A stretch of 11,984 bases of DNA from an uncultured Rickettsiales bacterium (GTDB taxonomy: Bacteria; Pseudomonadota; Alphaproteobacteria; Rickettsiales; UBA1997): contig CATOJU010000016.1 of the NCBI GenBank assembly GCA_951800555.1, positions 1-11,984 of the forward strand, in the 5' to 3' direction. A program made the translations under genes and the position numbers. Below are positions 6,274-11,984 of the stretch, piece after piece (the stretch's first letter is position 1; every line of letters starts with the position of its first letter). The notes under the pieces were generated by a model. The model was not told the origin of the DNA. It did no database searches and saw only the letters and a program-made list of their open reading frames with translations.

Positions 6274-8001
6274 TTATTCCTCCATTATTCCATCTTGTTG
6301 CAACTGATATATACTTTTATATATATTGTTACTAATTATTAATTCATTATGTGTACCAATTGCATTAATTGTACCATTATCTAAAACAATTATTTTATCA
6401 GCATTTTCAATTGAAGAAATCCTTTGTGCTATTATTATTTTTGTTATGTCTAACATTTCTTCTTTAAATACTTTTTTTATTTTATCTTCCGTAGTTGTAT
6501 CAACCGCACTTGTAGAATCATCCAATATTAATATTTTCGGCTTTTTTAATAAAGCTCTAGCTATACATAATCTCTGTTTTTGACCTCCTGAAATATTAAC
6601 TGCTCCTTGTTCTAGATAAGTATCATAGCCTTTTGGAAAAGACATTATAAAATTATGGGCTTGGGCTTTTTTGCAAATATTAATTATTTCTTCATCTGTT
6701 GCTTTTTTATCGCCCCAAAGTAAATTTTCTTTTATAGTCCCGGAAAATAAAGTATTTTTTTGTAAAACTATTGATATTTGAGATCTTAATGTTTTTAATT
6801 TATAATCCTTAATGTCATTACCTCCAATTTCCAAGACTCCTTCTGTTATATTATATAATCTAGACAATAAATTTATTAAAGTACTTTTTCCTGCTCCTGT
6901 ACTGCTAATAATTCCTATCATTTCACCAGAATTTATTTTTAGATTTACATTTTTTAAAGTTAAATTATCTTTATTTTTAGAATAGGAAAAAGATACATTT
7001 TTAAACTCTATAGAACCATCTTTAAATTTAATATCTTTTTTACCATCTTTAATATCTGGCTCCTCATCTAAAACTTCTAATATTCTCATAACTGATGCCT
7101 TGGAAAACATTAACATTACAAATAAAAATGCAAACATCATAATTGTAAATAAAATTTGAGATGTGTAGGTTAAAAAACTACTTAACTCGCCAATTTTCAT
7201 ATTTCCTTTTATTATCATATTCCCACCAAACCATAAAATAGATAATATTGAAATATAAATAATAAAATTTTCAGCTGGTGCATTTAAAGATAATAATTTT
7301 TCTGCAAAAACTTGTGCTTTTTTTAGACTTTTTGCTTTTTTATTAAATTTTTCTTTTTCGTAATCTTCTCTTACAAGTGATTTTATAATTCTAATATTAA
7401 TTAAATTCTCTTGCATAGTTAAATTCATTTCATCTTCTTTTTTTAATAATTCTGTAAATCTCGGAAAAACAACGGCAGCTATAGTGATTAAAATTATAAA
7501 TAAAAATAATGATGTTATTACGAATATGGTTGATAATTTAGGATTTATTAAAATTGCCATTATTGTAGCTCCTATTACTCTAAAAGAACATCTAACACCC
7601 ATTCTTATTATTAGCATAAATGTATTTTGAACTTTTATTACATCACTTGTAATTCTTGTTATTAATGAAGCGGTTGAAAATTTATCAATGTTGTAAAAAG
7701 AAAAAGATTGGATTTTATCAAAAATTGCTTGTCTTAAATTTTTAGCAAAACCTCTAGAAGCTTTAGAAGCAAAAAATCCACTTAATATGCTGAAAAATAA
7801 TGATATAAATGCCAATAAAATAGCTATGCTTCCCATTTTTATTATATAATTTAATCCATTATTGGCAATTATACCATTGTCAATAATTTTTGATATAATA
7901 AAAGGAATTAATAATCCTATTATAGTTTCTATAATTACACATAAAGGTGTTAAAATAGTATATTTTTTATATTCTCCAATAAAACCAAAAATTTTTCTCA
8001 T
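6274..8001 (-). CDS. Heterodimeric ABC exporter, subunit with degenerate ATPase site
   Basis: This 575-residue half-transporter has six N-terminal membrane helices (about 14-300) and an ATPase domain. Walker A is S-S-T-G-A-G-K-S-T (366-374; the first Gly is Ser), Q-loop Q414, signature I-S-G-G-Q (470-474) and Walker B I-L-I-L-D-D (490-495). Asp 495 stands where the catalytic Glu is expected, and Gln 526 replaces the switch His. These are the known marks of the TM287/LmrC-type subunit: its own Walker motifs form the degenerate site, while its good SGGQ signature completes the consensus site with the downstream partner. It is the first gene of the pair, with the second starting 4 bases after its stop. 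The ATG at 7999-8001 has only a weak AAGAAA upstream, and that lies inside a 10-bp palindrome next to a likely promoter. Export of an unknown substrate across the inner membrane is the supported role. Confidence 0.93.
   Translation of the reverse strand: MRKIFGFIGEYKKYTILTPLCVIIETIIGLLIPFIISKIIDNGIIANNGLNYIIKMGSIAILLAFISLFFSILSGFFASKASRGFAKNLRQAIFDKIQSFSFYNIDKFSTASLITRITSDVIKVQNTFMLIIRMGVRCSFRVIGATIMAILINPKLSTIFVITSLFLFIILITIAAVVFPRFTELLKKEDEMNLTMQENLINIRIIKSLVREDYEKEKFNKKAKSLKKAQVFAEKLLSLNAPAENFIIYISILSILWFGGNMIIKGNMKIGELSSFLTYTSQILFTIMMFAFLFVMLMFSKASVMRILEVLDEEPDIKDGKKDIKFKDGSIEFKNVSFSYSKNKDNLTLKNVNLKINSGEMIGIISSTGAGKSTLINLLSRLYNITEGVLEIGGNDIKDYKLKTLRSQISIVLQKNTLFSGTIKENLLWGDKKATDEEIINICKKAQAHNFIMSFPKGYDTYLEQGAVNISGGQKQRLCIARALLKKPKILILDDSTSAVDTTTEDKIKKVFKEEMLDITKIIIAQRISSIENADKIIVLDNGTINAIGTHNELIISNNIYKSIYQLQQDGIMEE
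6279..6283 (-). promoter_or_regulatory. Strong Shine-Dalgarno of the second exporter gene
   Basis: GGAGG on the minus strand lies 9 bases before the ATG at 6267-6269. It is embedded in the final Met-Glu-Glu codons of the upstream exporter gene. Most genes in this window lack so good a site. It fixes the start of the 599-residue subunit. Confidence 0.8.
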
Positions 8002-8004
8002 AAA

Positions 8005-8033
8005 TTTCTTAAAAATAAATATATTTTAAGAAA
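8005..8033. promoter_or_regulatory. Perfect 10-bp palindrome, possible operator of the exporter operon
   Basis: The arms TTTCTTAAAA (8005-8014) and TTTTAAGAAA (8024-8033) are exactly complementary with a 9-base spacer. The palindrome abuts the proposed -10 box (8034-8039), would cover the transcription start, and ends 3 bases before the exporter ATG. This placement suits a repressor operator. Alternatively, if transcribed from upstream, it forms a hairpin that hides the only Shine-Dalgarno-like sequence. Confidence 0.4.
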
Positions 8034-8061
8034 ATAATAAAAATTGATTTTGTTATGTCAA
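8034..8061 (-). promoter_or_regulatory. Sigma70-type promoter for the ABC exporter pair
   Basis: On the minus strand TTGACA (8056-8061) is followed after 16 bases by TATTAT (8034-8039). The predicted start near 8027 gives a leader of about 25 bases before the ATG at 8001. The -35 box overlaps the terminator hairpin of the preceding rsmA transcript. Confidence 0.5.
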
Positions 8062-8103
8062 GGCTAATTTTTAAGGAAAAAAATAAACATAAAAAAATCA
8101 ATT
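8042..8103 (-). terminator. Terminator of the fba-rsmA transcript
   Basis: The arms 8042-8058 and 8087-8103 pair over 17 positions with one mismatch (8052/8093), around a 28-base loop. On the minus strand the stem begins 7 bases after the rsmA stop codon and is followed by a T-rich run (TTTTTATTATTTT when read from the last stem bases). The large loop is unusual, but the position and tail fit an intrinsic terminator. Confidence 0.55.
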
Positions 8104-8110
8104 ATTCAAA

Positions 8111-8929
8111 TTAAAAACTTAAATAATTAGTCAATTTCAAAAAATCTCCAATTTCTAACTCTTCAGCTCTAACTCCTGGATTCAAATCACAATTTTCCAA
8201 AATCTCTTTACATTTTACTGAATTTTTTATATCAAAATTCAAATTATTAAAAATAGTTTTTCTTCTCTGATTAAACAATATTCTACATATTCTGGATAAT
8301 TTTTTAATTTTTGTTAAATCAACATCTAATTTAGGCTTTAAATTTACAACACTAGAAACAACTTTTGGCGGCGGAAAAAATGCTGATGGTTGTATATCAA
8401 AACATTTTTCAACATTACATAAATATTGACATAATATACTCAATCTTCCATAATTTTTAGTTTTAGGTTTTGCAATTATTCTATCTACAACTTCTTTTTG
8501 TAGTAAAAGTGTCATACTTTCTATATTATTAATACCTTCTAACCACTTAAACAATAAAGTTGTCCCTATATTATAGGGTAAATTCGAAATTATTTTATAT
8601 TTATTCCTAAATAACTCTTCTTCATTTATTTTTAATGCATCTCCATAAATAAAATCAACATTTTTATAATATGGTTTTATTTCATTTTCTATTATAATTT
8701 TACACCTTTCATCCAAGTCAATAGTAACAAGTTTTAGGGGATTATTTTTTAAAATGGCACTTGTCAAACCTATTGGCCCAGTACCAACCTCTAAAACTTC
8801 AAAATTATCTAAATCACCAGCACAATTAACAATTTTTAACAATAAATCTGGATTAGTTAAAAAATTTTGTCCTAGTGATTTTTTTGTATATAAATTATAT
8901 TTTTTAATTATTTCAACTGTTGTTAGCAT
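8111..8929 (-). CDS. rsmA: 16S rRNA (adenine(1518)-N(6)/adenine(1519)-N(6))-dimethyltransferase RsmA
   Basis: RsmA (KsgA) dimethylates two adjacent adenines in the 3' terminal hairpin of 16S rRNA late in 30S assembly, using S-adenosylmethionine. The 272-residue protein has the family length. It carries K-S-L-G-Q-N-F-L at 17-24, SAM motif I V-L-E-V-G-T-G-P-I-G-L-T at 45-56, G-D-A-L at 96-99 and the catalytic N-L-P-Y-N at 116-120. L-L-L-Q-K-E-V-V-D-R-I follows at 141-151, then F-F-P-P-P-K-V-V-S-S-V at 184-194. D-E-R-C at 73-76 and Y-G-R-L-S at 160-164 fit alphaproteobacterial versions. Motif I is slightly unusual in having Ile 53 where a Gly is normal. The start lies 10 bases after the fba stop with no good ribosome site, so it is probably co-transcribed and coupled with fba. 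Confidence 0.97.
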   Translation of the reverse strand: MLTTVEIIKKYNLYTKKSLGQNFLTNPDLLLKIVNCAGDLDNFEVLEVGTGPIGLTSAILKNNPLKLVTIDLDERCKIIIENEIKPYYKNVDFIYGDALKINEEELFRNKYKIISNLPYNIGTTLLFKWLEGINNIESMTLLLQKEVVDRIIAKPKTKNYGRLSILCQYLCNVEKCFDIQPSAFFPPPKVVSSVVNLKPKLDVDLTKIKKLSRICRILFNQRRKTIFNNLNFDIKNSVKCKEILENCDLNPGVRAEELEIGDFLKLTNYLSF

Positions 8930-8939
8930 AAAAATAAAA

Positions 8940-9929
8940 TTATTTTATTACTCCTGCAGAACCAAAAACAGTTTTATTTTTTTCCATATACATTTCCATT
9001 AAAGCTGTTCTTGCTTCTCCTAGATATCCTCTTGGATCAAATTTTTCAGGATTTTCTACCATAAATTTCCTAATCATAGCAGTCATCCATAACCTTCCAT
9101 CAGAATCAACGTTTATTTTACATACTGCTAATTTTGCTGCTTTTCTTAATTGTTCTTCTGGTACACCAAAAGCTTTTTCAATTTTTCCACCAAATTGATT
9201 AATAATAGCAACAGCATCTTGTGGAACTGATGAGGCACCGTGCAAAACTATTGGAAAATTTGGCAATCTTTTAGATACTTCTTCTAAAATATCAAATCTT
9301 AAAGGTGGGATATCTTCTTTTTTTTCTACTTTAAATTTATAAGCTCCGTGGGAAGTTCCTATTGAAATTGCCAAACTATCAACACCTGTTTTATTTACAA
9401 AATCTTCTACTTGTTCCGGTTGTGTATAATGTGATTCTTCAGAAGAAACTTCATCTTCAATTCCAGCTAAAACACCAAGTTCACCTTCCACTGTAACATC
9501 ATATTGATGTGCAAATTCAACAACTTTTCTTGTTTCTGCTACATTTTCATCATATGGCAAAGAAGAACCATCAATCATAACAGAAGAAAATCCATTTTCA
9601 ATACAATCTTTACAAATCTCGAAATTTGCACCATGATCCAAATGTAAAGCAACTGGAATTTCTTTTAAATTTAATTCTCTTGCCATTCTCTTCATCATAT
9701 CTATAGATCCTTTTGCCATACCTTTTAAAAGATCACTATCTGCATATTTTCTAGCACCTGCTGAAACCTGTAAAATTACCGGTGATTGGGTTTTTAAACA
9801 ACCTATAACTATTGCCTGTATTTGTTCCATATTATTAAAATTATAGGCAGGAACAGCATAACCACCTTCGTATGCATTTTTTAACATTTGTTTTGTATTC
9901 ACAAAACCTAAGTCTTTATAATTTATCAT
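8940..9929 (-). CDS. fba: Class II fructose-bisphosphate aldolase
   Basis: This enzyme reversibly splits fructose 1,6-bisphosphate into dihydroxyacetone phosphate and glyceraldehyde 3-phosphate with a divalent zinc ion, in glycolysis or gluconeogenesis in the cytoplasm. The 329 residues hold H-L-D-H-G at 96-100 (catalytic Asp 98, zinc ligand His 99), V-E-G-E-L-G-V-L-A-G at 147-156, S-I-G-T-S-H-G-A-Y-K at 189-198 (His 194) and V-L-H-G-A-S-S at 228-234 (His 230). N-V-D-S-D follows at 273-277. From memory the closest architecture is the aldolase of Treponema and similar bacteria, including S-V-M-I-D-G-S, the region around 160-172 and the ending F-G-S-A-G. It is not the Calvin-cycle type common in Alphaproteobacteria. 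ATG at 9927-9929 has GAGG a few bases upstream. rsmA follows after 10 bases. Confidence 0.96.
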   Translation of the reverse strand: MINYKDLGFVNTKQMLKNAYEGGYAVPAYNFNNMEQIQAIVIGCLKTQSPVILQVSAGARKYADSDLLKGMAKGSIDMMKRMARELNLKEIPVALHLDHGANFEICKDCIENGFSSVMIDGSSLPYDENVAETRKVVEFAHQYDVTVEGELGVLAGIEDEVSSEESHYTQPEQVEDFVNKTGVDSLAISIGTSHGAYKFKVEKKEDIPPLRFDILEEVSKRLPNFPIVLHGASSVPQDAVAIINQFGGKIEKAFGVPEEQLRKAAKLAVCKINVDSDGRLWMTAMIRKFMVENPEKFDPRGYLGEARTALMEMYMEKNKTVFGSAGVIK

Positions 9930-9982
9930 TATTACCTCATTTTTTTTATTAATAAATATTTTTTATTCATATTACAGCCTAT

Positions 9983-10759
9983 TTACAATATTATTTGCTT
10001 TTCTTTTTGCAGGATAGTTTTTTGATTAAATGATTTATTAAAACTTTTGTCTCTTGAAGTAGTTTTAATTTGCTTTTTTATTTTTTTAGTTATCATCACA
10101 ATTTTAGCTCTTGCTTCCTTTAATTTTTTAACATTTATATTTCTATCACTCACAATAACTTTTATTTGGGATTTTGTTAATAAACTGCTAAACATCTTTT
10201 TTACTTCAATTAATTTCATTCTTTTTTTAAGTATTCCTAAACCAAAAGATGCCAATGATCTCATAGACTTAAAAGTATTAATTTTAGCTTGCATACGAAA
10301 TGAAAATTTTTTATGATTTTTTTTCTTCACTTGCCCTTTTATTTGTTCTATTTTATCAACAAGATCATAATTAATTTCCATACCACCAACTTCTCTATTT
10401 AAATTTCTTTCGATAGTTTTTGCCCCATACGAATCATTATTATTTTTAAAGCCTTGCTTTTTTAAATCTTCTATTTTTTTTATTGCTTGTTCTTTTACTT
10501 TATTTATATAATCTATTTTTGCTTGTTTTTCCATTTCTTTATTTTTATCCCTATAGTTAGCATCATCATCACTACTATCTTCTTCATATTCTTCCTCTAT
10601 ATATCCATAATCAGGCTTTATAGCATAATTTTTAAAATTAAGATTAATATTTTTCTCAAGCCTATTTTCCATAGATCTTAACCTTTCTTCTCTTTCTTTT
10701 TGAAGAATTTCATCCGTTTCACTTAATAATTTTTGAAACACTTTGCTGAATATAGACAT
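9983..10759 (-). CDS. Highly charged hypothetical protein, 258 residues
   Basis: I do not recognise this protein. No signal peptide or membrane segment is visible. Residues 1-40 are charged and likely helical, 54-66 form an acidic patch (E-E-E-Y-E-E-D-S-S-D-D-D), and 72-105 look like a coiled coil. Residues 142-258 are strongly basic (many Lys, with K-K-K-N-H-K-K and K-K-I-K-K-Q-I-K). The acidic-then-basic layout could suit a nucleic-acid-binding or scaffold protein, or a secreted effector, but no motif proves any of these. The ATG at 10757-10759 has a weak AAGAA before it and a good promoter 31 bases upstream. It ends 53 bases before fba on the same strand, so read-through into fba is possible. 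The long open frame with a promoter supports a real gene. Confidence 0.75.
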   Translation of the reverse strand: MSIFSKVFQKLLSETDEILQKEREERLRSMENRLEKNINLNFKNYAIKPDYGYIEEEYEEDSSDDDANYRDKNKEMEKQAKIDYINKVKEQAIKKIEDLKKQGFKNNNDSYGAKTIERNLNREVGGMEINYDLVDKIEQIKGQVKKKNHKKFSFRMQAKINTFKSMRSLASFGLGILKKRMKLIEVKKMFSSLLTKSQIKVIVSDRNINVKKLKEARAKIVMITKKIKKQIKTTSRDKSFNKSFNQKTILQKEKQIIL

Positions 10760-10789
10760 TTCTTAACATAATTCAATTTCATAATTATG

Positions 10790-10818
10790 ACTATATCTTT
10801 TTAAAAATTTAAAATCAA
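10790..10818 (-). promoter_or_regulatory. Sigma70-type promoter of the charged hypothetical gene
   Basis: On the minus strand TTGATT (10813-10818) and TATAGT (10790-10795) are separated by 17 bases. The predicted start near 10783 leaves a leader of about 24 bases to the ATG. fba and rsmA may be transcribed from the same promoter, as no better one was seen directly before fba. Confidence 0.5.
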
Positions 10819-11113
10819 TAGAATATTTTAATTTAGTAACAGTTTTGTTTTTCAATAAATTCTTGTTTTTATTTTTTGTTATTTTTTATGCAGGGATCCT
10901 ATTATTTTTTACTAAAAAGTTATTATATCATAAATTCAGATTTTATTAGTAATTTATTATTTATTATTAACAAAATCTGACATTTAGATTTTTTAAGTTA
11001 CCGCAATTTTTTAATTATTCTGCAAAAAGTTTTATTATAAAATTCAATTAATCTCTTAATTTTTAATTATTTTTTAATCATTCGTTTTATTATTCAATAC
11101 CATTCCTATAATT
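10819..11113. other. Gene-free spacer with a long hairpin
   Basis: Together with the promoter region just below it, this forms a stretch of about 350 bases without a convincing gene. It holds one extended stem-loop (10936-10980) and a small GC-richer spot near 10890-10900 containing GGATCC. A 30-codon plus-strand open frame at 10888-10980 has no ribosome site and ends inside the hairpin, so it is not called. Confidence 0.6.
10936..10980. terminator. 18-bp stem-loop, possible terminator of the ankyrin-like gene
   Basis: The arms 10936-10953 and 10963-10980 pair over 18 positions with one A/C mismatch and one G/T pair, and a 9-base loop. It is the strongest hairpin in the spacer and lies about 130 bases downstream of the stop of the minus-strand gene at 11114. 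No tight T tract follows on that strand. On the plus strand a T-rich run comes about 10 bases later. It may be a terminator, an mRNA 3'-end stabiliser or a remnant palindromic repeat. Confidence 0.4.
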
Positions 11114-11749
11114 TTATAGTAAATTATATCCTATATTTTGTACATCAGTAATTTCATTAATACTTTCCTGAAAGTTATTTAAAAAATTATTAGCCCTTTT
11201 TATTTCATTCATATAAAATATTCTACTATAACTATTATTTAATTCTCCAAGTTTATTGGTAAAAAACTGCAAAGTTTCTATATTATTTTTTAAAATAGCT
11301 GTTTCCAATATTGTTTTATCTGTATTAATATTTTTTGGTTTATTAAAAAAATACATCAAATATTCATATGATAAATCATTACCAATAGCTTCTAATACAT
11401 TATTTATAATTTCTTCGTTGTTATCACTTAAAGCTTTAAAAAATATTTTAGAAAGTTTATTAATTTTTTTATATTGTTCTCTTTTATATGCACTATAACA
11501 AAAACCAATAGTAGACCCTAAAATCATTAATGGCTCAATTATTATTTTCCCCATTAATAATTTAATATTATTTTTCCCTTTACTGTATTTAGATAATTCA
11601 TTTAATATATCTGCCGTAGTGCATAAACCACCAAGTTTCATATAATTATTTAAAATTTTTTCTATTTTTTTATATGTTACTTTATTTGTCAAATGTATTT
11701 CCGGTATAACATTATTTTCAATTATATCGTCTATTTTGTCCCAACTCAT
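11114..11749 (-). CDS. Ankyrin-like protein with one hydrophobic segment, 211 residues
   Basis: I do not recognise the family as a whole. Residues 66-82 (about K-I-I-I-E-P-L-M-I-L-G-S-T-I-G-F-C) are hydrophobic and could be a single membrane segment, with mostly polar helices on each side. Two later stretches resemble ankyrin repeats: F-F-K-A-L-S-D-N-N-E-E-I-I-N-N-V-L (about 97-113) and D-K-T-I-L-E-T-A-I-L-K-N-N-I-E-T-L-Q-F-F (about 138-157). Ankyrin proteins are frequent in host-associated Alphaproteobacteria and some act on host cells, but secretion is not shown here. ATG at 11747-11749 is preferred, with AAGGA a few bases upstream; a TTG five codons earlier (11762-11764) is the alternative. 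A near-consensus promoter lies just upstream. The neighbours give no functional clue. Confidence 0.75.
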   Translation of the reverse strand: MSWDKIDDIIENNVIPEIHLTNKVTYKKIEKILNNYMKLGGLCTTADILNELSKYSKGKNNIKLLMGKIIIEPLMILGSTIGFCYSAYKREQYKKINKLSKIFFKALSDNNEEIINNVLEAIGNDLSYEYLMYFFNKPKNINTDKTILETAILKNNIETLQFFTNKLGELNNSYSRIFYMNEIKRANNFLNNFQESINEITDVQNIGYNLL

Positions 11750-11779
11750 CTTTTTCCTTTTCAAAAAATTTACAATTTT

Positions 11780-11808
11780 ATTGTACCATATAAAAAGCTA
11801 CTTGTCAA
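11780..11808 (-). promoter_or_regulatory. Near-consensus extended -10 promoter of the ankyrin-like gene
   Basis: On the minus strand TTGACA (11803-11808) is a perfect -35 box, the spacer is 17 bases, and TACAAT (11780-11785) is preceded by TGG, giving an extended -10. The predicted start near 11773 leaves a leader of about 24 bases. It sits 11 bases after the stop of the upstream partial gene. Confidence 0.7.
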
Positions 11809-11818
11809 TAAAATATTT

Positions 11819-11984
11819 TTAATATTTTTTATTTTTAAGCGCGAAATCAATAATCTTTATTTTACCACTTTTTAAATCTTTCTTAAATTCATTTATTATA
11901 GCATCAATTGCATCTGCAAAACTATTAGTTGAACTAAAACTATAATTAAAACTATTATAGTTTACTAAATTATCATCTTTATCC
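11819..11984 (-). CDS. C-terminal end of an unidentified gene cut by the window edge
   Basis: The minus strand is open from the window edge to TAA at 11819-11821, giving 54 residues. It starts with a low-complexity Asn/Ser/Phe/Tyr stretch (N-Y-N-S-F-N-Y-S-F-S-S-T-N-S-F), followed by a likely amphipathic helix F-A-D-A-I-D-A-I-I-N-E-F-K-K-D-L and a short basic tail K-N-K-K-Y. No family is recognised. The helix and tail are protein-like in composition, and the promoter of the next gene begins directly after the stop, which supports a real gene end. The upstream part is needed to say more. Confidence 0.6.
   Translation of the reverse strand, partial: DKDDNLVNYNSFNYSFSSTNSFADAIDAIINEFKKDLKSGKIKIIDFALKNKKY

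Noticed and set aside
10888..10980. 30-codon plus-strand small protein
   Set aside because: No ribosome site, no promoter recognised, and it ends inside the hairpin; chance is sufficient in AT-rich DNA.
1..11984. CRISPR arrays, toxin-antitoxin pairs or phage genes
   Set aside because: No regularly spaced repeats, no recognisable toxin or antitoxin pair and no phage structural or integrase genes were seen.

Overview
The window is very AT-rich, intron-free bacterial DNA that reads with standard bacterial codons; no in-frame TGA is needed inside the recognisable genes. Several genes look alphaproteobacterial: the uppS/cdsA-type neighbourhood, a secreted two-part SH3 protein of the alphaproteobacterial type ending in a W-G-x-D tail, and an RsmA whose motifs match alphaproteobacterial forms. 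With the extreme AT bias, decayed insertion sequences and an ankyrin-like protein, a host-associated lineage near Rickettsiales or Holosporales is the best guess. This is inference, since no rRNA is present.

Left part (1-1949, plus strand): an apparent operon of the 3' end of uppS, a membrane protein in the cdsA position, a secreted SH3-like protein and ruvA. The genes overlap or sit within 16 bases of each other. The cdsA-position protein keeps the CdsA layout but appears to have lost its catalytic signature, which is the most unusual observation here. An all-A/T perfect inverted repeat separates this operon from the convergent minus-strand genes.

Middle part (2026-4469, minus strand): an orphan MacB/FtsX-type ABC permease, then remains of two unrelated transposases (IS481-like C-terminal half, IS1-like zinc-ribbon/HTH N-terminal part), then about 400 bases of noncoding or decayed DNA.

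Central to right part (4470-9929, minus strand): a two-gene heterodimeric ABC exporter with one consensus and one degenerate ATPase site, preceded by a compact regulatory region (terminator, promoter, palindrome); then rsmA (16S rRNA dimethyltransferase) and a class II fructose-bisphosphate aldolase, which lie 10 bases apart and are probably co-transcribed.

Right end (9983-11984, minus strand): three genes not recognised at family level. They are a highly charged 258-residue protein, a 211-residue membrane/ankyrin-like protein behind a near-consensus extended -10 promoter, and the C-terminal end of a further gene cut by the window edge. Apart from the first operon, every gene is on the minus strand. 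No rRNA, tRNA, CRISPR array or complete mobile element was seen.
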